Positions 46,218 to 58,519 of a DNA stretch of 64,000 nucleotides are shown here, one piece after another. The notes under the pieces were generated by a model. It was given only the letters and a program-made list of their open reading frames with translations, had not been told where the DNA came from and ran no database searches. Made by a program: the position numbers and the translations under genes. Every line of letters starts with the position of its first letter. Within the stretch, counting starts at the first letter, position 1. This DNA comes from Limonium bicolor (Eukaryota > Streptophyta > Magnoliopsida > Caryophyllales > Plumbaginaceae): assembly GCA_023374045.1 (NCBI GenBank), contig CM041779.1:267416131-267480130 (forward strand). Direction: 5' to 3'.

Positions 46218-47054
46218 AGCCTAAGTCCAAACCTGGGATTTAGGTGATCCCACCGCACCATCTTAATGCCACCTACCCTGGACGGGAATCCAGCGTAGCT
46301 GAGCCGGCAACCGGCCCTAGGCTACAAGTCCGAAGACAAGTCCTTAAGCGGAGGGCGGATCTGATTCAGATACCGTCCCCCTTTTTCCTTAGCATGCATG
46401 ACCGGAGATCGATCCCGGGTTTCCTCACTCAAGTTCCAGTTAGTAGTAATCTCAAAACCATGTTTGTTGGTTAACCTCTTTCGGTTCATATCGTCCCTTA
46501 TTAGGGGGCGTTCCTTAGTCTCACTCAATTCCTTACTAAACATTGGTTAGTAAGTTCTCACGGTATGTTGTGTTAGTTTTCAAACATCACACAACAATAC
46601 AATATATATATATAATAAGTTCCGGTTGCATGCTTTATCTTGTTTAGTGAGCACACAAAACAAAGCACACAAGCCGAGGGACACCTCGTTAGCAAGCAGG
46701 TCACAAGAGAACTGTACCGTTCACCGTTGGTCGTTCGGCTGCTTACTCTCTTCCGGAGTCCAAACTCCCAAGTCCTAAAACATTCATTCAGTTTTAGGTT
46801 GTTAATCATTTAACTTAATGTGACTTACTTAACCTGTTTAACTTACTTAATTCCTTAATGATCCCCACCTAACACCTCTTAGGTCTTACACTTAATCTTA
46901 CAAACTTAATCTTAAACTTTCAATTTTATACTTAACTTAACTTAATCTCTTAAGTTCTTAGGGTCTCAATCATTACTACCCTACCAAAGGCATACCTTAT
47001 TACCCATTGCCATTCTTAGAATTCAAAATTTCTCTTTTTTTTTTGTTTTTAGGC

Positions 47055-47306
47055 TCGACCGGACTTACCGACCGGACTTGCCAAGTCCGGTCCATTCCAG
47101 TACCCTTTTACCGTTGGAAAATTCACTCCGACCGGACTTACAAGTCCGGTCCTATGTCCGGTCGATTCCAGAGACTTATAACCGTACAAAATTCATGCCC
47201 GGACTTGACAAGTCCGGTCCCATGTCCGGTCCATTCCAGAAACATTTCCCGGTAGTGTAACAGAGCCCGACCGACCTTGCAAGTCCGGTCCTAAGGTCGG
47301 TCGGCT
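47055..47306. repeat. GC-rich palindromic array, right LTR of LARD-like element
   Basis: Counterpart of 37258-37512. Some arms are closer to perfect here (caagtccggtcc versus caagtctggtcc in unit 2), while unit 3 has lost bases of its left arm. Confidence 0.88.
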
Positions 47307-50300
47307 CCAGAAACTTGTTTCTAAATTCTTTTTCAACTCCAAACTTCTCCTCATATATTCTAATATGTTATAACCTCATTTGGGCACCTCAAATACACCT
47401 TAAGCCCTCCTTAAAATACCTTAAATCATCCACCAAGATCCACCTTAGTCATTATGCACTTTCCTTGTAATAATGCTAACACTTGTAATGCTTCCTCTAG
47501 GTTTCTAGGTGGTGGTTCATACCTAGTGTAACCACTATGCCAAATGTTCTCTTCACCACTATAACATCATCTCCCAAGCATCTCTCACTATCTAAAACTC
47601 TTTTTATGCCTTTACTTAAAGTTCCTTCCTAAGCTTAAGCTTCCATCCTCCCACCTTATTTCCTTCCTAGTTGGTTACCAACATTTGCCTAAATCCTACA
47701 TGCTCAATTACATTCTCTTGATTCTTAAATCCTCCAAGGTAATGCCTAAGTCATTATAACTCGTTACCACACTTTATCTCACCCCTTTTTCATCAAGACC
47801 ACCTCTAAAACTTCCTAGTACTTCCTTAGTCATTAATTCCCTTAGAACATATTCAAAACACCTTAATCATTACACCTTCTCCTTAACTTATACACAAGTC
47901 TTATATTCCTCATCTCATGATTTTGGTGTGCTCAAAACACTCACCATTCCTCTAACTCCTCCTAGACATCTCTAGGTCATCCTAAACCTCAAGAACTCCT
48001 TAGTTACTAATCTCCACTCAAATTCCTTATAATGATTCCTAGTAGATCCTAGGTCATATTAGTTCACCACCATCGCCTAAACACTTATTTTCTACTCAAA
48101 TTTTGCCATAGCACCTCTAGCATTATAGCATGCCCAAACACATTATTTTTCCTCATTCAACCATCTCACACACATCAAGTTCTTCTCATCATATCTCATC
48201 ACCCAAACCAACTCATTCACAACAAACTCAATATATTGCAATAATCTTAAATTGCATAGCACTAAGGCTCTTAAATGACATGGCTCTTAGGCCCTTAAAT
48301 GACTTAAACTTAAACACTGAATTTCCCACATATAAAGCTTTCAACCTGCAAATACACCATCAATCTCATAGTAGTTATAATGCTCTTAAAATCCACCTTA
48401 AACTTATATTACTAACTCATTCTCATTAGCTCCTTAGTCACAAGTTCATAAGCTTGTTTAAGTTCTTTTTCCTTAGGTTATATAACCCAATACACAATGT
48501 AAGCTCTAAGCCACATTGGTATTTATCTAAAACTCATTCCTTAATCTTAAACCACCATTAGGTAAGCATTTTACCTTGTTTTCTCAAGCTTATCTTAACT
48601 TCCTCCTTAGACCTTCTTCTTGCATGAATCTCGGCCACCACTTAAATTCCTTGCCAATGTTCTAATCAATATTTAAGGACTCATATGAGTACTAAACAAT
48701 GCACTAACCTCAAGGAATAAAAACCTAGGTTAGAAATGTGTTCTAAGGCATAAAAGTGGATGATTACCTTTGAAGTCTCAAGGTAGACTTTGGCATTGAA
48801 TGAAATAGGACCTCCACTAGTCCTTGGTGAATAAATCAAGCTAGAACAAGGCATAAAAACATAGCCCCATGAGAAGGAATTTTCGGCCATGTACAAGAAA
48901 TGATGGAAACATGGTTTTTCTTACATTTTCTTTACCTTAAGAGAATGGAGAAGCTAATGAGCTCTTCAAACTTGATTTTCCTCCATCAATGGAGTTTTCT
49001 CATGGCACCAAAATGGAGCTTTGAAAGATTTGAAAAGATAGAAAGATAGGTCTTGACCTAACTAAGAATAATATGTTTAGTTTTTGATTTGGAGCAATAT
49101 TGTGTATTTGGTAAGTGATTGAAGATGGAGAACCATGGGGAAGCAACACTCTCGGTTTTGGAACAGAGAGAAGAAGAAGAAACCGTGGGTGAAGGAGAGA
49201 AATGGAGAATAAAGGAGAGAAGTGAGCTAATATAAGATATTTTGCTTTAATAAAGCAAATAGTAACTTCTTTACTTATCTCTTCTTTTCCTTTCTCATTT
49301 GATGACTCATGTGGTGACTCCCCACATAAAAACCGGCCACCCTCTTAAATAAAGCTAACATGGTCTTTGTTGACCAATTAATTGACTTATGTTGATTAAA
49401 ACTTAAACTAGTCACTAAATAGTTACTATTCACTAAACAAGGCACATAATCGGGAAATTTTTGATTTCCCATTGATTTAGACCTCCTAATGTGATACTAA
49501 TTAGTACACATGTTGATTAAAGAGTAATGATGGACATTTAGCCACTCAAAACTCAATTCTAAGACAATTTCTCAAAAATGTGCTTTAAGACTTCTTAAAG
49601 CACATTTTGTGTTTTAACTTGTTTTCAAGCTTGGTTTTCTTTGCTAATTGATTTAAAATGACCATTAGGATATTACTAAGGTCTTATCATGATATTTGGG
49701 TACTCACCCAAGTCTCTCCAAGCTTAGAGCACGTTTTTGCCCTGGTTGCCTTTAAGGCACTTTCTTGTGTTTTCCTTGGTTTAAATTATCTACCAATCTT
49801 TCTAAGGCATATTTTAGCCTTAATACATCATGATTTGATGTTTACTTAGCATACTTAGGTTTAGGGTATTTCAACCCCAAATTATGTTTCCTTGTTACAC
49901 TTATAGTATATACCTTATATTATAATCCTTATTCCTTAATATACTTATAACCCATGGTTATATTTCCTCAAAATAACCGAACAGACCCCATGGTCTATTT
50001 AAATTATTTTTCCACCACTTAACTTTCTATATTCACCAATTTCCCCTCTTTATAACATATAGTTTTCTAATTCCATTAAAATCATATATTATACATATGT
50101 CCTTATAAAACCTTGTATATAATTCCAAAAATCACCAAACTATACCAAAAGGTTATAAACCTTATTCCTAACCTTATACTTTCTCTAAATCTCGATTTTA
50201 CCACATATGTTACCCATTTGTAACAATATTATGAAATACCTTATATTATACTTATTTAACTCATATTAACTCCAAATTTAACCAAATCAATTCCTAAAAA

Positions 50301-52648
50301 TTCCTAATAACCTAAGGTTTGTACTAAACTCGATCCTTTTAGTACCCCCAAGTTTTCGGAAATCACAATACCACCCCAAGTCTTATAAATCTTTTACAAT
50401 TTAATAAGTATCTTATTATAAGGTAGTATTTTAATTTCTAAAATTCTCCAAAGTTGGTCAAAGTCTCCTATATAGTCAACTTTGACTTCTAATACCAATT
50501 GGGACTCAAACTTTCGGTAATTACAAACAATACCCCATACTTTTCTATTTTTACAGTTTTGACCCAAAACTTTATAAAATGTTATAATTTTTATTAAATT
50601 TATTTAAAAAGCCTAAATTGCTCTAAATTAAGCCCACAACTTTCTAAATTCCTAGTAATTACGAATTGGCCCCAATTTTAATTATAAGCATAAACAAAAC
50701 TAAATAAGCTTATAAACTTAAAATAAAATGGCCTTATGACATGGCCTTATTACAACCTTGAACTTGCAAAATAAATTACACAATAAATGTCTCAAAACAT
50801 AGCATATATATTCGGCCTCACTTAGGTTTAATTATTTTTCCACATAATGTCATAATTTGACCATCATGTTAATTAAATCCCTTAAATGACTAGCTTAATT
50901 TATCTTAGCCATTTTTTTCCATTTTTAGGTCAATATGACCTATATATATATAATTCACTCTCGGCCATATATATGTATATGCTTAAAAATTACAAAACCA
51001 TAAGTTTAAGGTGTTTATACCTTGATTAAGCCTTTATGCTCTCGGCCACTTGTAGAAAAAATCACCACTTGATTTAGACATGTTTAATACACAAAAACAA
51101 GATATGGTTACCCTCCAAGCTTGAGCTTAACCATAAGGGATAATTAATGTAAGATTTAAGGCAAAAATCACCTTAAAAATGCAAGGGAAGTTCTAGGTAT
51201 TTTTGACCTGAACCAAACACACCACAAGGTGTTAGATCCACCATATTGACATAGGAAATAGTTAGATCTCGAAATACTACCTTGTTATTAGGTTTTACCT
51301 TGGAAAAATGCCTTAAAAGAGAGTATTTCTCTTGGATCTCGGTCACCCTTGCTCCAAATGGCTAACCAACAGATTCTACATGAAAAGGAGAAGAAGATGA
51401 GGCTATGACCAAAGTTTCACAGCCAAACTCGAAGGGAATCAAAAGTTATGAGCTTAAAGTACATTTTTACCTTAAAATGTAGATTTGAACAACCTTGGTC
51501 CCTCTACTGGTATCAACCGAGTTTAGCTCTTGTTCTAACCTTAGAACACTGAGAATAAGCCATAGGAATTGATGAGCCACGAAATTTAGGTGTTGGTAGT
51601 GAAGAGATGAAGAAAAAGGGCTAAAAATGACATTAAAACACTTACCTTAAGGACTTAAGAGCTAGGTTTGCCTTCCATGTTCAAGAGCAAGCTTTGAGAG
51701 CTTGAGAGGAAGGGAGAGCTCGGCTGGAATGAAGGAGATCGGACCAGGAAGGAAGGAGGAAGGAAGGAATGATTGAAAGAATTTGAAATAATGTAAAAGT
51801 AAGCTTAATTTTCAAAAAGTAATGTATTAGGTAGCATTATTGTCAATCAAGGAATTATGCTGCCTCCTCTCTTATTGCCAGCCGGCTGCCATGGTCCAAG
51901 TGGGTCAATTAATTGACCATTGACCATACTTGGTCAATTTGACTCATGCGGGCCCACTTTAGGGTTTTATTAATATTTTAATATTAAATTTGTAAAAATT
52001 CGTAAATTTCTGGAATTAAATTCCTAATATGATATAATATGATTATATATCATATTTAAGGATAATTATAATTTTTAAGCCCATTAAAAATCAATTTAAA
52101 AGGCAATCTCACAAAAACGTGCTTTAAGGAGTTTTAGCGCACATTTTTGTGTCACAGGGTGTTCCTGAGCTTAGTTCTCCTTGAGAATGGTTTTATTGTG
52201 TTCCTTGATTCATTATAATACTTAGGAATCCACTTTGTATCTTATTTGAGGTCATACAATCTTTATGGTGTCTTAAAGCACATTTTTGGCTTTACCGATC
52301 TTAAGGGTGTTTTGCCTTGTTGAGATCTTTTAGATTGTTCCCCAATAATATTTAGATGTTTAATAATCATCTTAGATCATTAATAGATCATTTAATTATA
52401 TTTTAAAGGTTAGGGGTATTTCAATTACTATTTGAAGTTTTTCATTGCTTATATAATCGGTTAACCGCGGTTAACCATGCGGTTAACCGTTCTGGAAAAT
52501 TCAATACCGTTACTGAAACCGAAACCGGTCAATTTACACTGTTCGGTTAACCATACCGCAAGAGCCGGTACGGTTAACCTGAAAACAGGTATGGTTCACT
52601 TCGGTTTCGGTCGGATACCGTGGTTTCGGAATTTTTTGGGCAGCCCTA

Positions 52649-53735
52649 GTATCAACTACAAGGAGCTGAACCAGATCACAATAAAGAACAGATATCCATT
52701 GCCAAGGATAGACGATCTTTTCGACCAACTTCAGGGTGCAGGGATCTTTTCGAAGATTGACTTGAGGTCGGGTTATCACCAGCTCAGAGTTGCAGAGAGA
52801 GATGTCCCGAAGACAGCCTTCAGGACCAGATATGGACATTTCGAGTTCTTGGTGATGCCCTTTGGGTTGACCAACGCTCCAGCTGTCTTTATGGACCTCA
52901 TGAACCCAATCTTTAATCTCTACTTAGATCGGTTCATGGTGGTGTTCATAGATGACATCCTAATCTATTCCAAGGATGAGCAGGAGCATGAGAAGCACTT
53001 GAGGTTGGTGTTGCAGACATTGAGGGAGCAGCAGTTGTATGCGAAACTGTCCAAGTGCGATTTCTGGATAGACCGGGTGGCATTTATGGGCCACATCATC
53101 ACCAAGGAAGGCATTTCAGTAGACCCATTGAAGATCCAGGCTGTGAAGGAGTTGCCAAAGCCGAGCAATTTGACAGAGGTTCAAAGCTTTTTGGGCTTGG
53201 CAGAGTACTACAGACGGTTTGTGAAGGACTTTTCGAAGATAGCGAGGCCTCTCACCAACCTTATGAAGAAGGTAGTTAAGTTTCAGTGGGATGATGACTG
53301 CGAGAAGGCGTTCCAGATGCTGAAGGAGAGGTTGACCACAACTCTAGTGTTGATCATGCCTTCAGGAATAGATGGGTTCGAGGTATTCAGCGATGCATCC
53401 AAGTATGGACTAGGATGCGTTTTGATGCAGCACGGGAAAGTCATAGCCTATGCGTCAAAACAGCTGAAGGAGTATGAGACCAGATATCCAACGCACGACC
53501 TGGAGTTGGCGACCGTAGTGTTTGCACTCAAGATTTGAAGACACTACCTCTATGGTGTCTCGTGCAAAATCTACACCGACCATAAGAGCCTCAAGTATAT
53601 TTTCACGCAAAAGGAATTGAATATGAGGTAGAGAAGGTGGTTGGAGCTGATCAAGGATTATGATCTGGAGATCCTGTATCACGAGGGGAAGTCCAACCTG
53701 GTGGCAGATGCCTTGAGCAGGAAGAGGAGTCACTC
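52649..53735 (+). pseudogene. Element B reverse transcriptase (main part) and RNase H
   Basis: Resumes within RT after the hAT target duplication: [48 protein letters not shown] and the catalytic FIDD at 52945-52956, then [11 protein letters not shown]. RNase H shows [29 protein letters not shown], then TGA at 53536 (expected Trp before RHYLYG), [11 protein letters not shown], a TAG near 53629 (expected Gln) and ADALSRK. The frame itself is unbroken, only nonsense-mutated. RT active-site residues are intact. Confidence 0.93.
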
Positions 53736-54490
53736 AGTAAACTCAATGTGGGTCCTTCCAAACGAGTTGGTTCGTGACTTCTAGAAGTTGAACTTGGGGG
53801 TAATGGAGTCGGGAGGCGTAGACCAGGAGGTGAAGTTGTTCCATATGAGTGTCTCCTCCTACATTTATAGGGAGATACTCAAGGGACAACCCAGCGATGT
53901 GAAGTTAGAGTGAATTCGGGAAAAGATGAAGGAGGATAAAGCAGATGGTTTCGAGATCCACGATGATCGCAGTCTCAGGTTCGGAGGTCGTTGGTGTGTT
54001 CCTCAGGATTGTGCAGACGTGAAGGAGAGACTGATGAAGGAGGCTCATAATACTCCCTATTCAGTCCATCCAGGCGGGGACAAATTGTACAAAGATCTGA
54101 AGAAGTTGTTCTGGTGGCCGAAGATGAAGTGAGAGGTGGCAGAATTTGTGTCTAGATGCCTCACCTGCCAGAAGGTGAAGTTTGAGCATAAGAGGACGGG
54201 AGGGCTGTTGCAGCCTTTGAAGGTACCCAAATGGAAATGGGACTCCATCTCTATGGACTTCATGGTTGGTCTACCACCAGCGAAGGGTGGAGTCAACCAG
54301 ATCTGGGTGATCGTGGATCGACTCACCAAGTCTGCTCGGTTTATACCTATGAAGAGCACTTGGTCTATGGGTCAGCTGGTAGATGTGTATATTAGAATGT
54401 GTGGTAAGATATCATGGAGTTCCACAAACTATTGTATCTGATCGAGACTCGAGGTTCCTGGCGCATTTCTAGCAGCAGTTTCAGAAGGCC
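53736..54490 (+). pseudogene. Element B integrase, N-terminal and core
   Basis: After a linker with TAG near 53782 and TGA near 53911, the zinc module shows EAHNTPYSVHPGGDKLY and CLTCQKVKFEH, with a TGA near 54130 in WPKMK*EVAEFV. The first catalytic Asp is in SMDFMVGLPP and is followed by IWVIVDRLTKSARFIPM. A small indel near 54395 shifts the frame before the second Asp (SDRDSRF). TAG near 54468 replaces an expected Trp. Confidence 0.88.
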
Positions 54491-55306
54491 ATGGGTACTA
54501 AGTTGAAGTTGAGCACCGCTTTCCATCCAGCTGCAGATGGCCAAACAGAGAGGACCATCCAGACCTTAGAGGACATGCTTCGGGCATGTGTCATGGACTT
54601 CCAGGGTTTGTGGGCAGATAAACTTCATCTGGTGGAGTTCTCGTATAATAGCAGCTACCACACCAACATTAAGATGGCTCCTTATGAGGCCTTGTACGGG
54701 AGGAAGTGCAGAACCCCTTTGTGTTGGAGCGACATCAGTGAGACCGTAGTTTTGGGACCTCAGCTGATAGAGAAGACGATGGAGCAGGTTCGAATCATCC
54801 TGAGCCAAATGAAAGTAGCCCAGGATAGACAGAAGTCTTATGATGACTTGAAGAGGAGACCGGTTGAGTTCAAGGTAGGGGATAGAGTCTTCCTGAAGGT
54901 GTCTCCTATGAGAGGGGTAACCAGATTTGGGAAGAAAGGGAAGCTGAGCCCCAAATTCGTGGGTCCCTACGAGATTTTGGAGAGAATTGGGGAGGTGGCC
55001 TACAGGCTGGCACTTCCTAGTGAGCTAGAGAGAGTTTATAATGTTTTCCATGTCTCTCAGTTGAAGCGATATGTTCCCGACCCATCCCATGTCCTACAGC
55101 CTGAGGTGTTGGAATTGGAGCAGAATCTGTCATACGAGGAATATCCCATCAAAGTGTTAGACACTAAGACCAGAGAGACCCGATCGAAGTCCACTCGAAT
55201 GGTCAAGATACTATGGTCCAATCATGGAACTGAGGAAGCAACGTGGGAGGTCGAAGAAGAAATGAAGAAGAAGTATCCTCAGCTTTTTGAGCAGGTAACA
55301 GTTTAA
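54491..55306 (+). pseudogene. Element B integrase C-terminus and chromodomain
   Basis: Open frame of 271 codons starting inside integrase ([12 protein letters not shown], the catalytic Glu in GQTERT, EALYGRKCRTPLCW), then the GPY/F region (KLSPKFVGPYEILERIG, VAYRLALP, VFHVSQLKRY) and a chromodomain (IKVLDTKTRETR, VKILWSNHGTEEATWEVEEEM), ending at TAA 55304-55306. This is the best-preserved chromodomain in the window and supports Tekay membership. ATG 54491 is only the first Met of this frame, not a real start. Confidence 0.9.
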
Positions 55307-55396
55307 GATTGAGTCAAGGTTCAGTTGGATTCAGTTTTCAGAATCATCTTTCTAATTAGGGAATTGACTAGGCTTAGCTTCGAGGGCGAAGCTTTC

Positions 55397-55413
55397 TTTT
55401 AAGGGGGATGAGA
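55397..55413 (+). other. Polypurine tract of element B
   Basis: TTTTAAGGGGGATGAGA lies directly before TGAAATACCC, the start of the 3' LTR. Related to but different from the AAGGGGGGTAGA tract of elements A and LARD. Confidence 0.8.
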
Positions 55414-56950
55414 TGAAATACCCGCAATTTACGACATATGATATATTTAGTATATAGTTAGAAAAATGGTTTATTATATGGTTAGTCGGGAATAGTATTA
55501 ATAAAGGCCCAGAGAAGTTACATAATTCTCTTATCTTCTAAAAATAATATTAATGATTTCAATTCCTTTATTCTTACCAATATTATAGGTATATATTTAT
55601 TTATTCCCAACTCTATTGACGTTATCACGTTCTTCAAATCCTGAGAGTTCAAATTAGATTTTGCTACCTATGATAAATAAGTATTATTATTATTCCTAAG
55701 AGCACAAATTGAATTTTACCTCTTCCTAAAATATCTTTCTCTTTCCTAAATTATATTGAACAACAAATACGTTTCCCACTCTTCACGATCTCCACTCATT
55801 ACTTAATTTATTTATTAAGTAACTATTTATTGTTTTAAACAATCTCTCTTAAAGGATAATTATTCATCCTTATCATCTCTTAACGGTCAACTATTCTTTT
55901 TCCTATTTTGATTTCAATTAAGTAATATCTCCTTATTTTTCTAGCCCGTTGAATCTAGATTCTTCTATGGATTACAACATTACTTATTTATTCAACTTTC
56001 AAATTGTTATTATTGTATTACTTATTAATTCCATCTTCCAAATTAATTCACAACATTGATTAATAATCCTTCCTTCTATAAATTAAAGGCACTTATTAAT
56101 TAATTATTATAATCCCTCTATTATTTTATTTACTTTCTATTTAATATCACGAACGATCTCACGATCGTCTTCATCTTCATCGTATTGTTACCACACTCCT
56201 CTCTCTCCTCAAACTCTCAAAAACTCTCGCTCTTCCATTTTCGTTGTTGATTTACTGCTTCTCTGGTGCCGGATTAGATAGAAGGGTAAGGGTAATAGTC
56301 TGGTAAGGTTCTTTAATTATTTCAATGGTATTTTGGATAGTCTTTGATTGAATCTTTGTTCGTAATTCTAGACCCCGAGTTCTCTGGCGGGCGCTTCTAG
56401 TGATCTAGCTGGGTGACCTCGTTGTGGTGAGCGTATTCAGGTAAATGTTGTGCTCATCATCTTCTATCTCTGCGTTTTGTGAATTATCAATGGACTGGTT
56501 TTAACGTGGATTTTTGGCGTTGTTGGAAGTTTGGGAATTATTTTTCCCTGTGTGTTCTGGTGCAGTGATTTTTGCAATTGGTGTGGATAAATGTTTTGGG
56601 AGACTTTCACTGGTTTAATTGTTGGCTTGTTGGTGCCTTTTGGTGCCCCGTGTATTTTGATTGTACTTTATGGTACTCCGTGGAAATGCTGGTACTTCGT
56701 ACCCCTGAATATTCATATTAATTTTGCCTACAGACATTACTTGCAGTTAAGCTGTAATGGTCTACTCCATCAGGTCATAACTTACCTTCTGGGGGGTGTG
56801 CACACTTAATAAGGACGTAGAGTGAGGTGGGATAATCTTGTTACTCCACCGGATTTTGCTTAGAGAGATTTTAATGAGGCCCATCTTATCACATCCACCT
56901 GGGTTTCCATGTAAGCTTATTTACTAATAAAATGACATTATACCCAAATT
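55414..56950 (+). mobile_element. Element B 3' LTR (right end not resolved)
   Basis: Starts TGAAATACCCGC after the PPT. It is AT-rich at first, then has a CT-rich leader-like tract near 56190-56240. The 5' LTR is outside the window and no target duplication can be paired, so the end is only bracketed between about 56800 and 57165. No gene is supported. Confidence 0.55.
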
Positions 56951-57165
56951 ATAAAAAAAATTAGATCCGTTTGTAGATTTTAGCTTTTGAAATTACGTTT
57001 TGCATCTATTTCTTTCAGTGTTGGTTACACCATTAACAACTGTCATCAATTCAACACCGTCTCCTTTATTTTAGTTTGACAGCTGACCACAATTGTTGAC
57101 AAAAATTTGACTTCAACCGGTCAGCAATATGAACTGTGACACCGACGCCACGGAGATATGTGGCG
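56951..57165. other. Possible host DNA between element B and a Mutator-like element
   Basis: About 200 bases without coding signal or repeat structure. It ends in the target site ctcgcacca of the next element. Confidence 0.4.
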
Positions 57166-58519
57166 CTCGCACCACAACGAGGGGAAGATGCCCAAAATTA
57201 TTTATGGGCATGATGCTCAAGTAAATCATGACCATTGAATTCTTAAAAAACAAATGAGTGATCTAAATTCTAATATTTATTATAAGGGTATGAATGTCAT
57301 AACTAATTTGTAAATTAAAAGGTAAAGAAAATTAACTCCCCACCATCCCACCCACGATGTAAAACGTTTGTTTAACTGAATTTTTTTTATTGAATGGATC
57401 ATGATAGATGATGTAAAATTTAATTTGTAATTTTGTAAATAAAGAAAAAGAAAATATCCCTAAAAATCAATATTCCCAAAATTTGAGTTAAATTTTGTTT
57501 TACCGTAATTAAAATGGAATGGTGATTTGAAAAAAATCCCAAGTTTTTAGGAAAAATTTACTTAACCATCACAAATTAAAAATTCTTCATAAAAATAAAT
57601 ATAACAAAAAGTGATGAATTTATTTATTACTAACTCAATTACGATTAAACAAAAATAAACCTTTTTTTCATTTTGTAAATTGTATTAATAAAATTTAAAA
57701 AATACACTATCATCAAACAAATCTACAACCACATTTTGAAACATCTATCACTTTAATTAAATATCAACACTTTTAATTAAATGAGAAAATTCTTAAAATG
57801 TACACTTCTATCAAAAAATTCTACTACTATATTTTAAAAAATCTATCACTTTAATTAAATATCTACACTTTTAATTAAATGAGAAATTAATAAAAATGTA
57901 CACTTCTATTAAAAAAAAGTTTGCATTGGAATTTATAAAATCCTATCATTTTACTTAAATATTCAATTCGAAGAGAAAAATAATAAACCATCCATTCTAA
58001 TATAGATGCCACCTTTTAAGCAAACTACTTTTTTAAAAAAATTTAAAAAATCCTTAGACATTAGCTATGCAACATTAAAATCTCACCTACATTAACATAA
58101 ATTATTGAAAATAAATCCAAGAAGATAAGTTGTTAGTTTGAGTTTATTTATTACTAACTACAAATCCGTGTACTATTTCATTTTAAAAATTGTGTTGTCT
58201 AAATATAAAATCTAGACTTTGATCAAATAAATCTACAGTGTAACAAATCTTTCATTTTACTCAAATATCTACACTTTTACTTAAAAGATAAATTAATAAA
58301 AGTGAATTCTATCATATATATATACTTGCATTTTAAAAATTCGGTCACATATTGTATATCTACACCTACGATAAGCTGTGGGTGGTCAAATTAATCATCA
58401 TGACCATGTAACCACTTAATTAATTTGACATTTAAATACACCACATTGAATAATGAATCTAATACTTCGTCAAGATATACATTCCACGGGACATTATTAA
58501 GCTTGAAGTATAGATCCGT

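Larger units (their letters stand above)
35410..49873 (-). mobile_element. Complete minus-strand LTR element with very long LTRs and no recognisable coding region
   Basis: LTRs at 35410-40070 and 45207-49873 (4661 and 4667 bp) are near-identical. The duplication acccc flanks it (35405-35409 and 49874-49878). Met PBS and PPT are on the minus strand, next to the right and left LTR respectively. The internal 5.1 kb has no long frame on either strand and no RT, IN or gag motif I can recognise. PBS, PPT and LTR termini match the Tekay type, so it is probably a non-autonomous (LARD-like) derivative mobilised by such an element. Confidence 0.93.
45207..49873 (-). mobile_element. Right (5') LTR of the minus-strand LARD-like element
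   Basis: Matches 35410-40070 throughout. The hairpin array is at about 45811-46217 and the GC-rich palindromic array at 47055-47306. Confidence 0.93.
32887..52423 (-). mobile_element. Solo LTR on minus strand inside the hAT element, split by a later element
   Basis: On the plus strand it starts TGTAACACCCC and ends GGGTATTTCA, so the LTR reads TGAAATACCC...GTTACA on the minus strand. It is flanked by attac (32882-32886 and 52424-52428). Without the nested element 35410-49873 it is about 5068 bp (32887-35409 plus 49879-52423). No gene is supported. The termini group it with the Tekay-type LTRs of this window. Confidence 0.9.
32517..52648. mobile_element. Small non-autonomous hAT element expanded to 20 kb by nested LTR insertions
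   Basis: Ends carry an 11-bp perfect terminal inverted repeat, TAGGGCTGCCC and GGGCAGCCCTA, and are flanked by the 8-bp duplication gtatcaac (32509-32516 and 52649-52656), the hAT signature. Both ends carry several GGTTAACC motifs (six in 32530-32720, five in 52455-52585), like hAT subterminal repeats. Subtracting the nested solo LTR leaves about 590 bp of hAT sequence (32517-32886 and 52429-52648) with no transposase. It inserted within the RT of element B. Confidence 0.93.

Noticed and set aside
56591..56809. 72-codon open frame in the element B LTR region, rich in hydrophobic residues.
   Set aside because: No recognisable domain, and located in LTR sequence; likely a chance frame.
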